64,000 bases of DNA from Fimbriiglobus sp043785105 (GTDB lineage: Bacteria > Planctomycetota > Planctomycetia > Gemmatales > Gemmataceae), in contig JAYVXO010000228.1 in the NCBI GenBank assembly GCA_043785105.1, positions 4,849-68,848 on the forward strand, given 5' to 3'. A program made the position numbers and the translations under genes. The notes beneath the pieces are model-generated. The model had not been told where the DNA came from. It was given only the letters and a program-made list of their open reading frames with translations, and made no database searches. Positions 8,786-17,803 of this stretch are shown piece after piece. The number at the start of each line of letters is the position of its first letter. The stretch's first letter is position 1.

Positions 8786-10699
8786 GTGCTAGAATTGCTT
8801 CCCAAGATTCAGTCGCCACTGGACCTTCACAAGTTGTCGGACGACCAACTCCTGCAAGTCTCGAAGGAAATTCGAGACGAGTTAATGCGGGTGTTGAGCA
8901 TTCGTCAGGCGCACTTTGCCAGCAACCTCGGCGTGGTCGAACTGTGCCTCGCCTTGCACCTGACCTACGACTTCCGCACCGACCGTTTGATCTGGGACAC
9001 CGGCCACCAGATTTACCCGCACAAGCTCATCACGGGGCGGTACAAGACGTTCGACACGATCCGCACCAAGGGCGGGTTGATGGGGTTCCCGAACCCGAAG
9101 GAAAGCGAGTACGACCTGTTCATGACCGGGCACGCCGGGGCCAGTGTCTCGACGGTGGCCGGGTTGAAAGCGGGCGATGATCTACTGGGTCACAAGGACC
9201 GCCACGCGGTCGCCGTCATCGGTGACGGGGCGTTCCCATCGGGCATCGTGTTTGAAGCCTTCAACAACATCGCCGGGTTGGACCAGAACGTTCTCGTGAT
9301 TTTGAACGACAACAAAATGTCGATCTGCCCGCGCACCGGCGGCTTCGCCAAGACGCTCGACCAGTGCCGGATGACGGGCTTCTACCAGGGCGGCAAGAAG
9401 ACGATCAACCAGATTCTCGACCAGATTCCGCTAATAGGGGGCATGGCGAAATCGTCCCTCGAAGCCCTCCGCGACGGGCTGAAGGCAGCGTTCAAAGAAG
9501 GCATGTTGTTCGAGCAAATGGGCTTCCGCTACTTCGGCCCAGTTGACGGCCACGACCTGCACGGCTTGCGGAAAATCTTGAAGGACTTGAAGGGGCAAAC
9601 CGGCCCGATCTTGCTGCACGTGTTCACGGACAAGGGGCACGGCGTGCCGCAAGCGGAGGAAGACCCGGTGACGTTCCACTCGCCGCCGGTGTTTGAAAAG
9701 ATCGGCCCCAAGCGCGAAATTATCAGCATGCGCAAGGGCGGCTCCAAGGCGTACACGGACGCGATGTCGGCGGCCATCCACAAAGTGCTGGGCGAGGACA
9801 AAACCGTCGCCGTGCTGACCGCCGCGATGTGCCAAGGGAACAAGCTCGAAAAAATTCGCACCGACTACCCGACGCAGTTCTTCGACACCAGCATTTGCGA
9901 AAGCCACGCCGTGGCGTTCGCGGCGGGCATGGCAAAGGCCGGCGCGAAGCCGATCGTCAACATTTACAGCACCTTCTTGCAACGCAGCTTCGACCAAATC
10001 TTCCAGGAAGTGGCGCTGCAAAACTTGCCTGTCGTGTTCACGCTGGACCGCGCCGGGCTAGCCGGCCCGGACGGCCCGACGCACCACGGGTGTTTCGACA
10101 TCCCGTACCTGCGGATGTTCCCGAACATGACCTGCCTGGCACCCGGCGATGAAAGCGACATCGAACCGATGTTGCGATTCGCGTTGAAACACAAAGGCCC
10201 GACGACGATCCGCTACCCCAAAGCCAACCTCGAAAAGCTCGACCGCAACGGCCCACCTGCCCCGATCGAACAGGGCAAAGCCGAAGTCATCGAATGGGGC
10301 GAAGACGGTTGTTTCATCGCGTTCGGCGCCTTCGCCCCGGCGTGCCAGGCGGCAATTAAACTCTTGCGCGACGAGGGCATTCACTTCGGCCTCATCAACG
10401 CCCGGTTCGTGAAGCCGCTCGACACGGAAACCATCTTCAAGGCGATCGAAAACCTACCGCTCGTGGTCACCGTCGAAGAAGGCACCCTCGAAGGCGGCTT
10501 CGGCAGCGCTGTTCTGGAAGCGGCCAATGCCGCTGGCTTAGACACCCGGAACATCGTGCGGAAAGGCATCCCGGACAAGTTCATTGAACACGCCGAACGC
10601 GCCGAATTGCTCGAAGACCTCGGCCTGGATGTGCAAGGTCTCGTCGAAGCCGCCCGGAAATCCCGTGCCCTGATCGCCGACAACGTCGGCGTGGGGTGA
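8786..10699 (+). CDS. dxs: 1-deoxy-D-xylulose-5-phosphate synthase
   Basis: This thiamine-diphosphate enzyme makes DXP from pyruvate and glyceraldehyde 3-phosphate, the first step of the MEP isoprenoid pathway. The 637-residue length is normal. The visible signatures are HFASNLGVVELCLALHLTYD, WDTGHQIYPHKLITGR, the TPP-binding VIGDGAFPSG, NDNKMSICPRTGG, the pyrimidine-domain TLDRAGLAGPDGPTHHG and the transketolase C-terminal VTVEEGTLEGGFGSAV. The start is a GTG. The gene lies downstream of ispA in the same orientation, and the neighbouring PIN toxin gene is convergent. Confidence 0.97.
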   Translation: MLELLPKIQSPLDLHKLSDDQLLQVSKEIRDELMRVLSIRQAHFASNLGVVELCLALHLTYDFRTDRLIWDTGHQIYPHKLITGRYKTFDTIRTKGGLMGFPNPKESEYDLFMTGHAGASVSTVAGLKAGDDLLGHKDRHAVAVIGDGAFPSGIVFEAFNNIAGLDQNVLVILNDNKMSICPRTGGFAKTLDQCRMTGFYQGGKKTINQILDQIPLIGGMAKSSLEALRDGLKAAFKEGMLFEQMGFRYFGPVDGHDLHGLRKILKDLKGQTGPILLHVFTDKGHGVPQAEEDPVTFHSPPVFEKIGPKREIISMRKGGSKAYTDAMSAAIHKVLGEDKTVAVLTAAMCQGNKLEKIRTDYPTQFFDTSICESHAVAFAAGMAKAGAKPIVNIYSTFLQRSFDQIFQEVALQNLPVVFTLDRAGLAGPDGPTHHGCFDIPYLRMFPNMTCLAPGDESDIEPMLRFALKHKGPTTIRYPKANLEKLDRNGPPAPIEQGKAEVIEWGEDGCFIAFGAFAPACQAAIKLLRDEGIHFGLINARFVKPLDTETIFKAIENLPLVVTVEEGTLEGGFGSAVLEAANAAGLDTRNIVRKGIPDKFIEHAERAELLEDLGLDVQGLVEAARKSRALIADNVGVG

Positions 10700-10712
10700 A
10701 GATGCAAGTTGG

Positions 10713-11174
10713 TCACGAGGTAGTAATCGGCGAGGCCCCAATGGACTTGGGGTCGAGTACGGTAAGACCGGCAAACCGTGCGAAATCGCCGACGTTGAAA
10801 GTCAGCAAGTGGGTCATTCCGTGCGTCCGCATGGCGGCCACGATGCGAGCGTCGTGCGCAATTTTACCCTTGCAGGCGTGTGCCGTCACTAAGGACCGCC
10901 ACTCGGCCAACAAGGTCGGTTTGTCGAGTAAAACAGGGAAGGCGGCTTCGATACGGGTTAGCGTCTGCTCACACTCTTGGACAGTCAATCCTAGCCCATT
11001 TCTATCAAGCGGTCGCGTGGCGACGACCCAGAATTCGTAAAGGTTTTGGGGAACAAGATGGAGCGCAAAGCCTGCCGCGCGAAGAACTCCGAGGGCTGTG
11101 ATTACGATTGGATGTGCCGGGTCGTTCGGGTCGGCGTAGCGGAGGAGGACGTTGGTATCGAGCACGACGATCAT
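10713..11174 (-). CDS. PIN-domain ribonuclease, VapC-type toxin
   Basis: The product has 153 residues. It begins MIVVLDTNVLLRYADP, which carries the first acidic PIN residue (LDTN). The second half has IAHDARIVAAMRTHGMTHLL and FNVGDFARF, matching the conserved acidic cluster of the four-Asp active site that binds Mg. VapC-type toxins cut tRNA or rRNA when free of their antitoxin. Its ATG overlaps the stop of the antitoxin gene by four bases (ATGA), so the two are translationally coupled. The start at 11174 is preferred to the upstream in-frame ATG at 11183 because of this coupling. Confidence 0.88.
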   Translation of the reverse strand: MIVVLDTNVLLRYADPNDPAHPIVITALGVLRAAGFALHLVPQNLYEFWVVATRPLDRNGLGLTVQECEQTLTRIEAAFPVLLDKPTLLAEWRSLVTAHACKGKIAHDARIVAAMRTHGMTHLLTFNVGDFARFAGLTVLDPKSIGASPITTS

Positions 11175-11458
11175 TCGCCACACCCTTCGTACATCGCTTC
11201 GCGGCTATCATCGATCTGGAACCCTGGCGGGTAGCGGTCGGAGCGGGATCGGATCAGTTGAGTGAGAGCGTCGAACCGGGCCTTCCATTCGTCGTCGGAT
11301 AATTTCACCGGAGTCGTGGCGGCGTGTCTGTCGGTTGATGCCTGTTGGGCGAGTTGATCTAGCGCGGCAGTAGCTAGCGCATCTGGGGTCAGATTACGAG
11401 CAGTGGCCAATGCCGCAAGCCGCTGGTAGGTTTCGTCGGGGATTACAATCGTCGTCAT
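11171..11458 (-). CDS. Antitoxin partner of the PIN toxin
   Basis: The product has 95 residues, starting TTIVIPDETYQRLAALATAR, which resembles a ribbon-helix-helix or CopG-like DNA-binding head. An acidic, helical tail (KLSDDEWKARFDAL) could wrap the toxin. GGAGG stands five bases before the ATG. The gene is first in the two-gene unit, the normal order for antitoxin and toxin, and autoregulation is expected from family knowledge. I see no clear palindromic operator. The precise antitoxin family is not certain. Confidence 0.8.
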   Translation of the reverse strand: MTTIVIPDETYQRLAALATARNLTPDALATAALDQLAQQASTDRHAATTPVKLSDDEWKARFDALTQLIRSRSDRYPPGFQIDDSREAMYEGCGE

Positions 11459-11607
11459 TGGGGCCTCCGATCAGTTACTGTTATGAGAGTATCGCAGGCA
11501 CATGGCCCCTGTCAACTTGAGTATATTTTAGCTGCACCCCCGAACCTCGGCGTGGTGTAAAGCCTCAAGTTGGTGTGGGCAACGAGTCGATGATACGGTG
11601 TGTTCAG

Positions 11608-11635
11608 TTGACACGATCCGCATCATCGGTAAGAT
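11608..11635 (+). promoter_or_regulatory. Sigma-70-type promoter of the tRNA-Cys gene
   Basis: TTGACA (11608-11613), a 16-nt spacer and TAAGAT (11630-11635) precede the mature tRNA start by about 25 nt. Confidence 0.65.
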
Positions 11636-11660
11636 GCGAAGTGTCGGAAATGCGGTGAAC

Positions 11661-11731
11661 GGCCCGATAGCCAAGTGGTTAGGCAGCGGTTTGCAAAACC
11701 GTCCACGCCGGTTCGAATCCGGCTCGGGCCT
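11661..11731 (+). tRNA. tRNA-Cys (anticodon GCA)
   Basis: The 71-nt cloverleaf has acceptor arms GGCCCGA and TCGGGCC. The D loop AAGTGGTTAGGC is followed by an anticodon loop TTGCAAA with anticodon GCA, and the T arm is GCCGGTTCGAATCCGGC. The discriminator base is T (U73), as in other tRNA-Cys. CCA is not encoded. A promoter lies just upstream and a terminator 11 nt downstream, so the gene is transcribed alone. Confidence 0.95.
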
Positions 11732-11741
11732 CTCAAATTAA

Positions 11742-11776
11742 CCTCCCATCAATCTTCGGACGATGGGAGGTTTTTT
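11742..11776 (+). terminator. Rho-independent terminator of tRNA-Cys
   Basis: The stem CCTCCCATC pairs with GATGGGAGG across an 11-nt loop, followed by six T. Confidence 0.92.
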
Positions 11777-11847
11777 CGTTTGACTCCCGTCTTGTCTCGG
11801 TCATACTGTTCGCCAGTCATCCGCAAACCGCAATTAGGGTACGACCC

Positions 11848-13733
11848 ATGACCGTCACGTCGCTGCGAGCTTTCTTGTACAACCGGGGGCGGATTCTCCT
11901 AACGATCGCGGCGGTCGTCGGCGCGGTCTGGGGTCTGCTTTGGCTCACCAAGAGCGGTACGGTGAAGTGCGACTTGGACAAGTATGCCGTGGAAGACCGG
12001 GATGCGCTAGTGCCCACGACCGATCCGTATGGCGAAGTCGCTAGCAAAGTCGTGTACCTGAATCAGGGGTGGACGCCGGCCCAGAGCATGGACTTTTACA
12101 CCCGAACGCAGGGGTCGCGGGTGTTGCCTTACGATTGGTTCCTGGCATTGGAGCAGCCCAATAGCGAAACACTGTTCCGAGACAACGACCACATGCAGCG
12201 GTTACGGTACCTGACCCAAAAGCCGAACCACTGCAACCCGGACGGCCTGCCGGTCGGGTTTGTCAAAGACCCCAAGAGTTCCAGCGATGCGGGCGATTGG
12301 CTCGGGCTAACCTGTGCGGCGTGTCACACCACGGAGATTCATTACAACAAGGTCGCCTACCGGATTGACGGCGGGCCGACGATGGGCGACATGCAAACGC
12401 TGTTGCTCGAACTGACACAAGCGTTGCACAACACCCACGATTACCGCTCGAAGTTCGACCGCTTTGCCGCACGAGTTCTGAAAGACGATAACACCAGTTC
12501 GAGCCAGGAACGATTGCGGAAGCAACTGGTCGCCACGATTCAGGTCCGGGACGACTACGACGCGCTGAACAAAACCGCGTACCCCTACGGTCACTCCCGT
12601 CTGGATGCGTTCGGGCGAATCCTGAACCAAGTGCTGGTCAACGACATCGCGGTGTCAGCCGATTCGCAGAAGCGGTCCCCGGACGCGCCGGTCAGTTACC
12701 CGACTTTGTGGGACACGCCGCACCACGACTTCGTGCAATGGAACGGCGTGGCCCGCAACAAAATCAACGGCAACCCGACGCTCGGCGCACTGTCCCGCAA
12801 CGCCGGGCAAGTGTTGGGCGTCTTCGGCCAAGTCCACGTCTCCGAACCGGGCAAGGCGTTACTCATCACCGGGTATAGTTCGTCGGTTCGCGTACCGAAT
12901 CTGATCGAGATTGATGACGTGATGAAGCTACTGCAATCCCCGGAATGGTCGAAGACCGGGTTGCCAGCCATCGACCCGGTGGCGGGGACCGTGGGAAAGA
13001 ACTGTTCACGGAGTATTGTTTGCGGTGCCACCAACACATTGACCGCAGTGACCCGAAGCGTGAAATCGTCGCCGTCAAAACGCCGATTGCGGAACTGAAA
13101 ACCGATGACCGGATGGCGAAGAACTTTGCGGACCGCAAAGCCAAGACGGGCAAGCTCGCCGGGCGCCGGGCGCTCTTCGTCGTCGGCAGTCGGTTCGGTG
13201 CGGAGGCCGAAGCGGACGCGATTTTGGTTCACGTCGTCGGCGGAACGCTGATCGGCGCGCGCGAAGAATTGTACGGCCAAGACTTCAGCAAGCTTCGCGC
13301 GGAGAATGTGCGGTCCCGCACAATGAAACTGCTGAACGACATTGGCGAAAAGCTCCTCAGCCCCGAGGACCAAGAGGCCATTCGCCAGGAACGAATGGCG
13401 CATCTCATGGTGTACAAAGGCCGCCCGCTCAACGGCATCTGGGCGACGGCGCCGTATCTGCACAACGGATCGGTGCCGAACTTGTACGAGTTACTGATGC
13501 CAGCGGATAAACGCTCGAAGTCCTTCAGCGTGGGCCGACGAGAGTTTGACCCGAAGCATGTCGGGTTCAAAACCGATGTCCCCAACGCACCGCGATTCCA
13601 AGTCCTGGACAACGGCAAGCCGATTCCGGGCAACTCGAACGCCGGTCATGAATACTTCAAAGGCAAGGGTCAACGTGTGCCGTTCACCGAAGCGGAATGT
13701 TGGGATCTCGTCGAATACCTGAAGTCGTTGTAA
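11848..13733 (+). pseudogene. Membrane-anchored di-haem cytochrome c (peroxidase/RoxA-like), interrupted by a frameshift
   Basis: Two overlapping frames together encode about 628 residues. The first (11848-13098) has an N-terminal membrane anchor (residues about 15-35, ILLTIAAVVGAVWGLLWL) and the first haem motif CAACH. The second (frame of 13733) carries CLRCH and ends AECWDLVEYLKSL, typical of cytochrome c peroxidase-like C-terminal domains. The frames join in a run of four G at 12984-12987. One more G would read VAGDRGKELFTEYCLRCH without a break. The architecture matches periplasmic di-haem cytochromes of the MauG/CcpA/RoxA superfamily. It is either a recent pseudogene or a sequencing indel; nothing else in the gene is decayed. 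Confidence 0.8.
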
Positions 13734-13747
13734 CCTCAATCTTAATG

Positions 13748-13823
13748 ATCTCACGCAGAGACGCAGAGACGCAGAGTTGAAACTGTTCTGATCTCACTGC
13801 GTCTCTGCGACTCTGCGTGAGAT
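13748..13823. repeat. Inverted repeat with ACGCAGAG units
   Basis: ATCTCACGCAGAG followed by a second ACGCAGAG is mirrored by CTGCGTCTCTGCG and CTCTGCGTGAGAT. It fills most of the 114-bp gap between the cytochrome and MutS-like genes and could act as a terminator hairpin. The motif ACGCAGAGACGCAGAG is recalled as common in intergenic DNA of several environmental phyla. Confidence 0.8.
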
Positions 13824-13847
13824 GCTGTTTCGCCCCGAGACCGCATC

Positions 13848-15638
13848 GTGCTTGATCCGCAGATTGTTTACTCCGAACGCTTGACCGAACGAACCCAATC
13901 CGTGGCCGCAATCGACGCGGACATCGACCGGATCGGGCGGCTTCGGCTCGGGGTGTTTTTTTTCAGCGTCGGTCTGTTTGTGTTTGCGCTCGTCACGTCG
14001 ATGGTTTCACCGTGGTGGGCGGTCGTTGGTATCCTGCCGTTCATGGGGCTGGTGTTCCGCACCAAAGTCTTGGCGTACCGGCGGGTGAAGCAGGTGCGGG
14101 CGGTGTGGTACTACAAGGCGGGGTTGAACCGTCTGGCGGGCAAGTGGGTCGGGCAGGGGTCCACGGGCGAACGGTTTGCGAAGCCGGATGACCTCTTCGC
14201 CGCCGACCTCGACTTGTTCGGCAACGGGTCGCTGTTTCAACGGCTCAACACCGCCCGAACCGTTGAAGGCGAACAACACCTCGCAGCATGGCTGCTGAAC
14301 CCGGCGACAGCGAACGAAGTCCAAAGCCGTCAACACGCCGTCGCCGATCTGCGGAACCGGCTCGATCTGCGCGAATACTTTGCCACGCTCGTCGTCGATG
14401 GGACCGAGGCCGCCGACTTCGCCACACTCGCGGCATGGGGCCAAGAACCGTTGCGGGAAGTGGCGGCGTGGCGACGGTGGGGCGTGGTCGTTCTCGGGTG
14501 GAGCAACGTCGCGGCGCTATTCGGGTGGTTGTTTCTCGGCACGACGGGGTTGCCGTTGGTGGTCACCGGGGCGTTGTCGTACTTCACAGTCTGGCCGCTG
14601 CTGGCGTGGGCGAAAAAAGTCAACGCCCCGATCGACTCAACCGCGAACGAGTTGCCGTTGCTCGAAGCAATCTTGACGCGACTGGAAGCGGAGAAGTTCG
14701 ACTGCCCACGGTTGCAGGAATTGCAGACGCCGTTAACCCTGGCAACGGCCCAGCCGTCGCAACAACTGCGTGACTTGCGCACGCTCGCGGATTGGTACTC
14801 GTCCCGCCTCAACCCGCTGTTTTTACCGATCGCGCTGCTACTGTTATGGGACGTGCAGTTCGCGTTGCGGTTTGAAGCGTGGCGCGCACGCTCCGGGCCG
14901 TTGATTGCCAAATGGCTCCACGCAATCGCCGAACTCGAAGCCCTCAGTAGCCTCGCCGCCTACGCCTTTGAAAACCCCGCCGACCCGTTCCCGAACGTGT
15001 TGGAAACTCCCGAACCGCAGTTCGACGGCCACGCGATCGGGCACCCGTTGTTGGCCAACGACAAGTCCGTTCGCAACGACGTGCGGTTCGGCGGGGTCAC
15101 CCGATTGTTGATGATTAGCGGCTCGAACATGTCCGGGAAAAGCACGATCCTACGGTCGGTCGGCGTGAACATCGTACTGGCCCTCGCCGGTGCCCCGGTG
15201 CGCGCCACTTCGCTCACACTATCCCCGATGGCCATCGGCGCCACGATGCGCGTGCAAGACTCTCTGCAAGACGGCAAGTCCCGGTTCTTCGCCGAAGTCA
15301 CGCGCGTTCGCACAGTCCTCGATCGGGCCAACGGGCCGAAACCACCCGTATTGTTTCTTTTCGACGAACTGTTCGCCGGGACCAACTCGGCGGATCGGTT
15401 AATTGGTGCCGAAGCGGTGTTGCGGAAGTTGCTGGACTTGGGCGCCGTCGGCTTGGTCACGACCCACGACCTTGCCCTAACCGAAGCCGCCGACCGGCTC
15501 GGCAATCGCGTGGTCAACGTCCACTTCGCGGACCAACTGACCCACGGCGAAATGAGCTTCGACTACACCATGCGCCCCGGCATCGTCCCCCACGGCAACG
15601 GCATCGCCCTGATGCGCGCCGTGGGGCTGGACGTGTAA
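13848..15638 (+). CDS. Membrane-associated MutS-family ATPase
   Basis: The product has 596 residues with the MutS domain V ATPase at the C-terminus: Walker A GSNMSGKST (about 425-433), DGKSRFFAEVTRV, Walker B LFLFDELFAGTN (about 502-513) and the switch THDLALTE. Unlike MutS or MutS2, it has hydrophobic segments near residues 35-72 and 222-262 (VVVLGWSNVAALFGWLFLG; LVVTGALSYFTVWPLLAW), so it is probably anchored in the cytoplasmic membrane. It lacks the mismatch-recognition domain I. The start is a GTG. Its role is not established; mismatch repair is unlikely given the missing domain. Confidence 0.85.
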   Translation: MLDPQIVYSERLTERTQSVAAIDADIDRIGRLRLGVFFFSVGLFVFALVTSMVSPWWAVVGILPFMGLVFRTKVLAYRRVKQVRAVWYYKAGLNRLAGKWVGQGSTGERFAKPDDLFAADLDLFGNGSLFQRLNTARTVEGEQHLAAWLLNPATANEVQSRQHAVADLRNRLDLREYFATLVVDGTEAADFATLAAWGQEPLREVAAWRRWGVVVLGWSNVAALFGWLFLGTTGLPLVVTGALSYFTVWPLLAWAKKVNAPIDSTANELPLLEAILTRLEAEKFDCPRLQELQTPLTLATAQPSQQLRDLRTLADWYSSRLNPLFLPIALLLLWDVQFALRFEAWRARSGPLIAKWLHAIAELEALSSLAAYAFENPADPFPNVLETPEPQFDGHAIGHPLLANDKSVRNDVRFGGVTRLLMISGSNMSGKSTILRSVGVNIVLALAGAPVRATSLTLSPMAIGATMRVQDSLQDGKSRFFAEVTRVRTVLDRANGPKPPVLFLFDELFAGTNSADRLIGAEAVLRKLLDLGAVGLVTTHDLALTEAADRLGNRVVNVHFADQLTHGEMSFDYTMRPGIVPHGNGIALMRAVGLDV

Positions 15639-15688
15639 GTGATATTCTGATGTTGGATTCTCAAACCGGAATGGATTTGGACTGTCAG

Positions 15689-15985
15689 TTACAGTCGTGA
15701 TTGCCATGTGGACGGGTCGCAGGCGCCGTGCATGACTGCCAATACTTCGGTACGATCTGAGAACACCACATAGAAGACCACGTGTTGAAATCGTTTGAGA
15801 CGGACCGCTCGAACATCATGCCAAACAACGCCGTACAGTTCCGGCATTGTTTCGATCCGTTTCAATCCGTCACCGAGTCGGGTTGAGAATCGGGTGCCCA
15901 AGCCAAGTTGAACCGCCTCGAATGCGGCGTAGGCATCTTGAATATCAGACTCAGCCGCAGGGCGGACAATGATTGGACGACTCAC
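15689..15985 (-). CDS. ParE/RelE-superfamily toxin
   Basis: The product has 98 residues, beginning SRPIIVRPAAESDIQDAYAA, a usual ParE start, and containing FQHVVFYVVFSDRTEVLAVMHG, the family's conserved C-terminal beta strands. Toxins of this fold poison gyrase or cut ribosome-bound mRNA; which applies here cannot be told. Its ATG overlaps the antitoxin stop by four bases. Confidence 0.88.
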   Translation of the reverse strand: MSRPIIVRPAAESDIQDAYAAFEAVQLGLGTRFSTRLGDGLKRIETMPELYGVVWHDVRAVRLKRFQHVVFYVVFSDRTEVLAVMHGACDPSTWQSRL

Positions 15986-16206
15986 TGAACCGTCCGCAAC
16001 TGACTCAACACTTCGCGCCAGGGGCGGCCCACTCCTGGATTCGCTTCGGCATCAGCCCGACGCTTCGCAAGTTCGGCCAACTGCCAAGCGGGTACGTCAA
16101 TCGGGTCAACAGTGTCCGGAAGACTGTTCCAAATCTGCTCAATCAATTCCAAACGCTCGCGGACCGACAGCCGGTCAATGCCGAGCGATTCGACGGTTGC
16201 GGACAT
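15982..16206 (-). CDS. Addiction-module antitoxin of the TIGR02574 type
   Basis: The product has 74 residues with the family core LSVRERLELIEQIWNSLPD and a C-terminal PGVGRPWREVLSQL. It is the usual partner of ParE-like toxins in this family. The ATG at 16206 has GGAG eight bases upstream and is preferred to an upstream ATG at 16245. It forms a two-gene unit with the downstream toxin gene. Confidence 0.88.
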   Translation of the reverse strand: MSATVESLGIDRLSVRERLELIEQIWNSLPDTVDPIDVPAWQLAELAKRRADAEANPGVGRPWREVLSQLRTVQ

Positions 16207-16288
16207 GGCAGTATCTCCGGAGTTGAACCTAACATCAATGTACAAACCTACTCGGAGGGTAGGAAGTTGTGATCCACAACCCTTGTGT

Positions 16289-17215
16289 TTAGTCGATGCT
16301 CGGGATCACCTTGCCGTCGCTCTTGTTGGCGAGCAGGCCGAGCGTGGTGCCGTCGATTGAAGTCCGCAAGGATCGCACGCTGCCGTCGCCCAGCACGAAG
16401 TTGACGACGCCGGTGTGGTAACTACCGAACTTGCCACCCGCCGATTCCGTGAGCGTGCGGGCCAAGAGGCGGTTGGCCCCCATCATGCGGAACGAGTAGC
16501 CTTTGTCGCCGTTGTACGCCGGGCCGTCGCCGCCCGCGACCGTGCCGAGCTGGGCCCGAGGAATGTGCTTTTCGCCGATCAACACGGTGTTGCTCGTCCC
16601 GTCGGTGATGTCCGCGATGCGGTTGCCGGGGCGGTTCGGACCGGACGGCGTCGTGGACCAGTCGTTGGCCATCTTGAAGACCCCGTTGCAGCCGCCCAAC
16701 GGTCCGGCGCTCGGCCACCAGTAGTCGTTGCCGTTGCCGGTTGCGGGGTCACCGGCACACGCGGCGTAGTCCGCCGGCACGCCGTTGGCGGGGGTCGTGG
16801 TGTTGTCCATCGTGTCCACGACAACCGGGACGCCCGCACCGGATCGGCGCGACGGGCAGTAGTAGGCTTTGACCGGGGTTTCGCGGGCGACCGCATTCTG
16901 GTTGTTGTAGGATCTGGTGAGATTCCATTGCTGGAACAGGTTGTCTTGTTCGATGTACGGCATGATTTGAACGAGCCACGTGTGGCGGTTGTCCAACCGC
17001 GTTGTCGGGAACGCCGCTTGGACATCGTGGTGGTTGTGGCAGGCCAACCCCATCTGCTTCAGGTTGTTGGCGCACTGCATCCGGGCCGCCGCCTCACGCA
17101 CCTTTTGTACGGCAGGCAGAAGTAGCCCGATCAGAATCGCAATAATTGCGATCACGACTAACAACTCAATCAACGTGAACCCGCGTCGGGTCCGGACGAA
17201 ACCGGGAGAGCACAT
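16289..17215 (-). CDS. DUF1559 pilin-like secreted protein
   Basis: The product has 308 residues. Residues 9-35 are a type IV prepilin-type leader and helix (RRGFTLIELLVVIAIIAI), with the processing site before Phe and a Glu five residues on. A DUF1559 domain follows, with NNLKQMGLACHNHHD, DITDGTSNTVLIGEKH and the C-terminal FVLGDGSVRSL. This family is hugely expanded in planctomycetes and its function is unknown; an extracellular pseudopilin or surface-fibre role is inferred. GAGG lies seven bases before the ATG. The gene is divergent from a lipoprotein gene 126 nt away. Confidence 0.93.
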   Translation of the reverse strand: MCSPGFVRTRRGFTLIELLVVIAIIAILIGLLLPAVQKVREAAARMQCANNLKQMGLACHNHHDVQAAFPTTRLDNRHTWLVQIMPYIEQDNLFQQWNLTRSYNNQNAVARETPVKAYYCPSRRSGAGVPVVVDTMDNTTTPANGVPADYAACAGDPATGNGNDYWWPSAGPLGGCNGVFKMANDWSTTPSGPNRPGNRIADITDGTSNTVLIGEKHIPRAQLGTVAGGDGPAYNGDKGYSFRMMGANRLLARTLTESAGGKFGSYHTGVVNFVLGDGSVRSLRTSIDGTTLGLLANKSDGKVIPSID

Positions 17216-17340
17216 GTGACGACCTCGTTTGAGCCAACTAGAAATGAAGAAAATCTTATCGACACCAATCTACCCGTTGGTAAAGTGTGTGTCGAGACAT
17301 CCTTCACGGTTTCACCTCTTTTCCAGATTCGGGGCTTCAC

Positions 17341-17781
17341 ATGGCTCGCTTCAAGGCCGTGCCGTTCGTTTTGTTCGTGAGTCTGCTGTTCGCGCTGGGT
17401 TGCGGGAAAGCAGGCTTTCACCCGACACGAGGCCAGTTTCTCTACGCAGGTGGCGCACCGGTGACGGAACTGGACGGCTTCCAAGTGGTGTTCGAGGGGG
17501 CCACCCCGGACGGCAAGCGGTACAGCGCGACCGGCACCATCAATGCACACGGGGAGTTCGAGATGTTCACGGACAAGCCCGGCGACGGCGCACCCGGCGG
17601 CACCTGCAAAGTGTTGATCGAGCCGAAGATGATCGACTCCGAACGCGAAGCCCCGTACCCGCTCGACCGGAAGTACCGCAGCTTCGACACGTCCGAACTG
17701 ACGGCGGAAGTCAAAGAAGGGGCCAACGACTTCAAGTTCACCGTCGAGCCGAAAAAGAAGGTCACCGGAGCAGGTAAATAA
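17341..17781 (+). CDS. Small lipoprotein associated with DUF1559
   Basis: The product has 146 residues. It starts with a lipoprotein signal (LFVSLLFALGCG, lipobox Ala-Leu-Gly-Cys near residue 21). The mature part resembles a carboxypeptidase-regulatory-like beta sandwich: GQFLYAGGAPVTELDGFQVV, ATGTINAHGEFEMFTDKPGD and VLIEPKM. Small lipoproteins of this kind commonly sit beside DUF1559 genes, and a second example is at 51598. The ATG at 17341 is chosen because it places the signal peptide at the start. It converges on the TIGR03000 gene. Confidence 0.8.
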   Translation: MARFKAVPFVLFVSLLFALGCGKAGFHPTRGQFLYAGGAPVTELDGFQVVFEGATPDGKRYSATGTINAHGEFEMFTDKPGDGAPGGTCKVLIEPKMIDSEREAPYPLDRKYRSFDTSELTAEVKEGANDFKFTVEPKKKVTGAGK

Positions 17782-17803
17782 CTGCCAAGTGAAGAAGACA
17801 CGC

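Noticed and set aside
12975..13000. Programmed ribosomal frameshifting in the cytochrome gene
   Set aside because: There is no clear slippery heptamer or downstream pseudoknot; an indel in the G run explains the break more simply.
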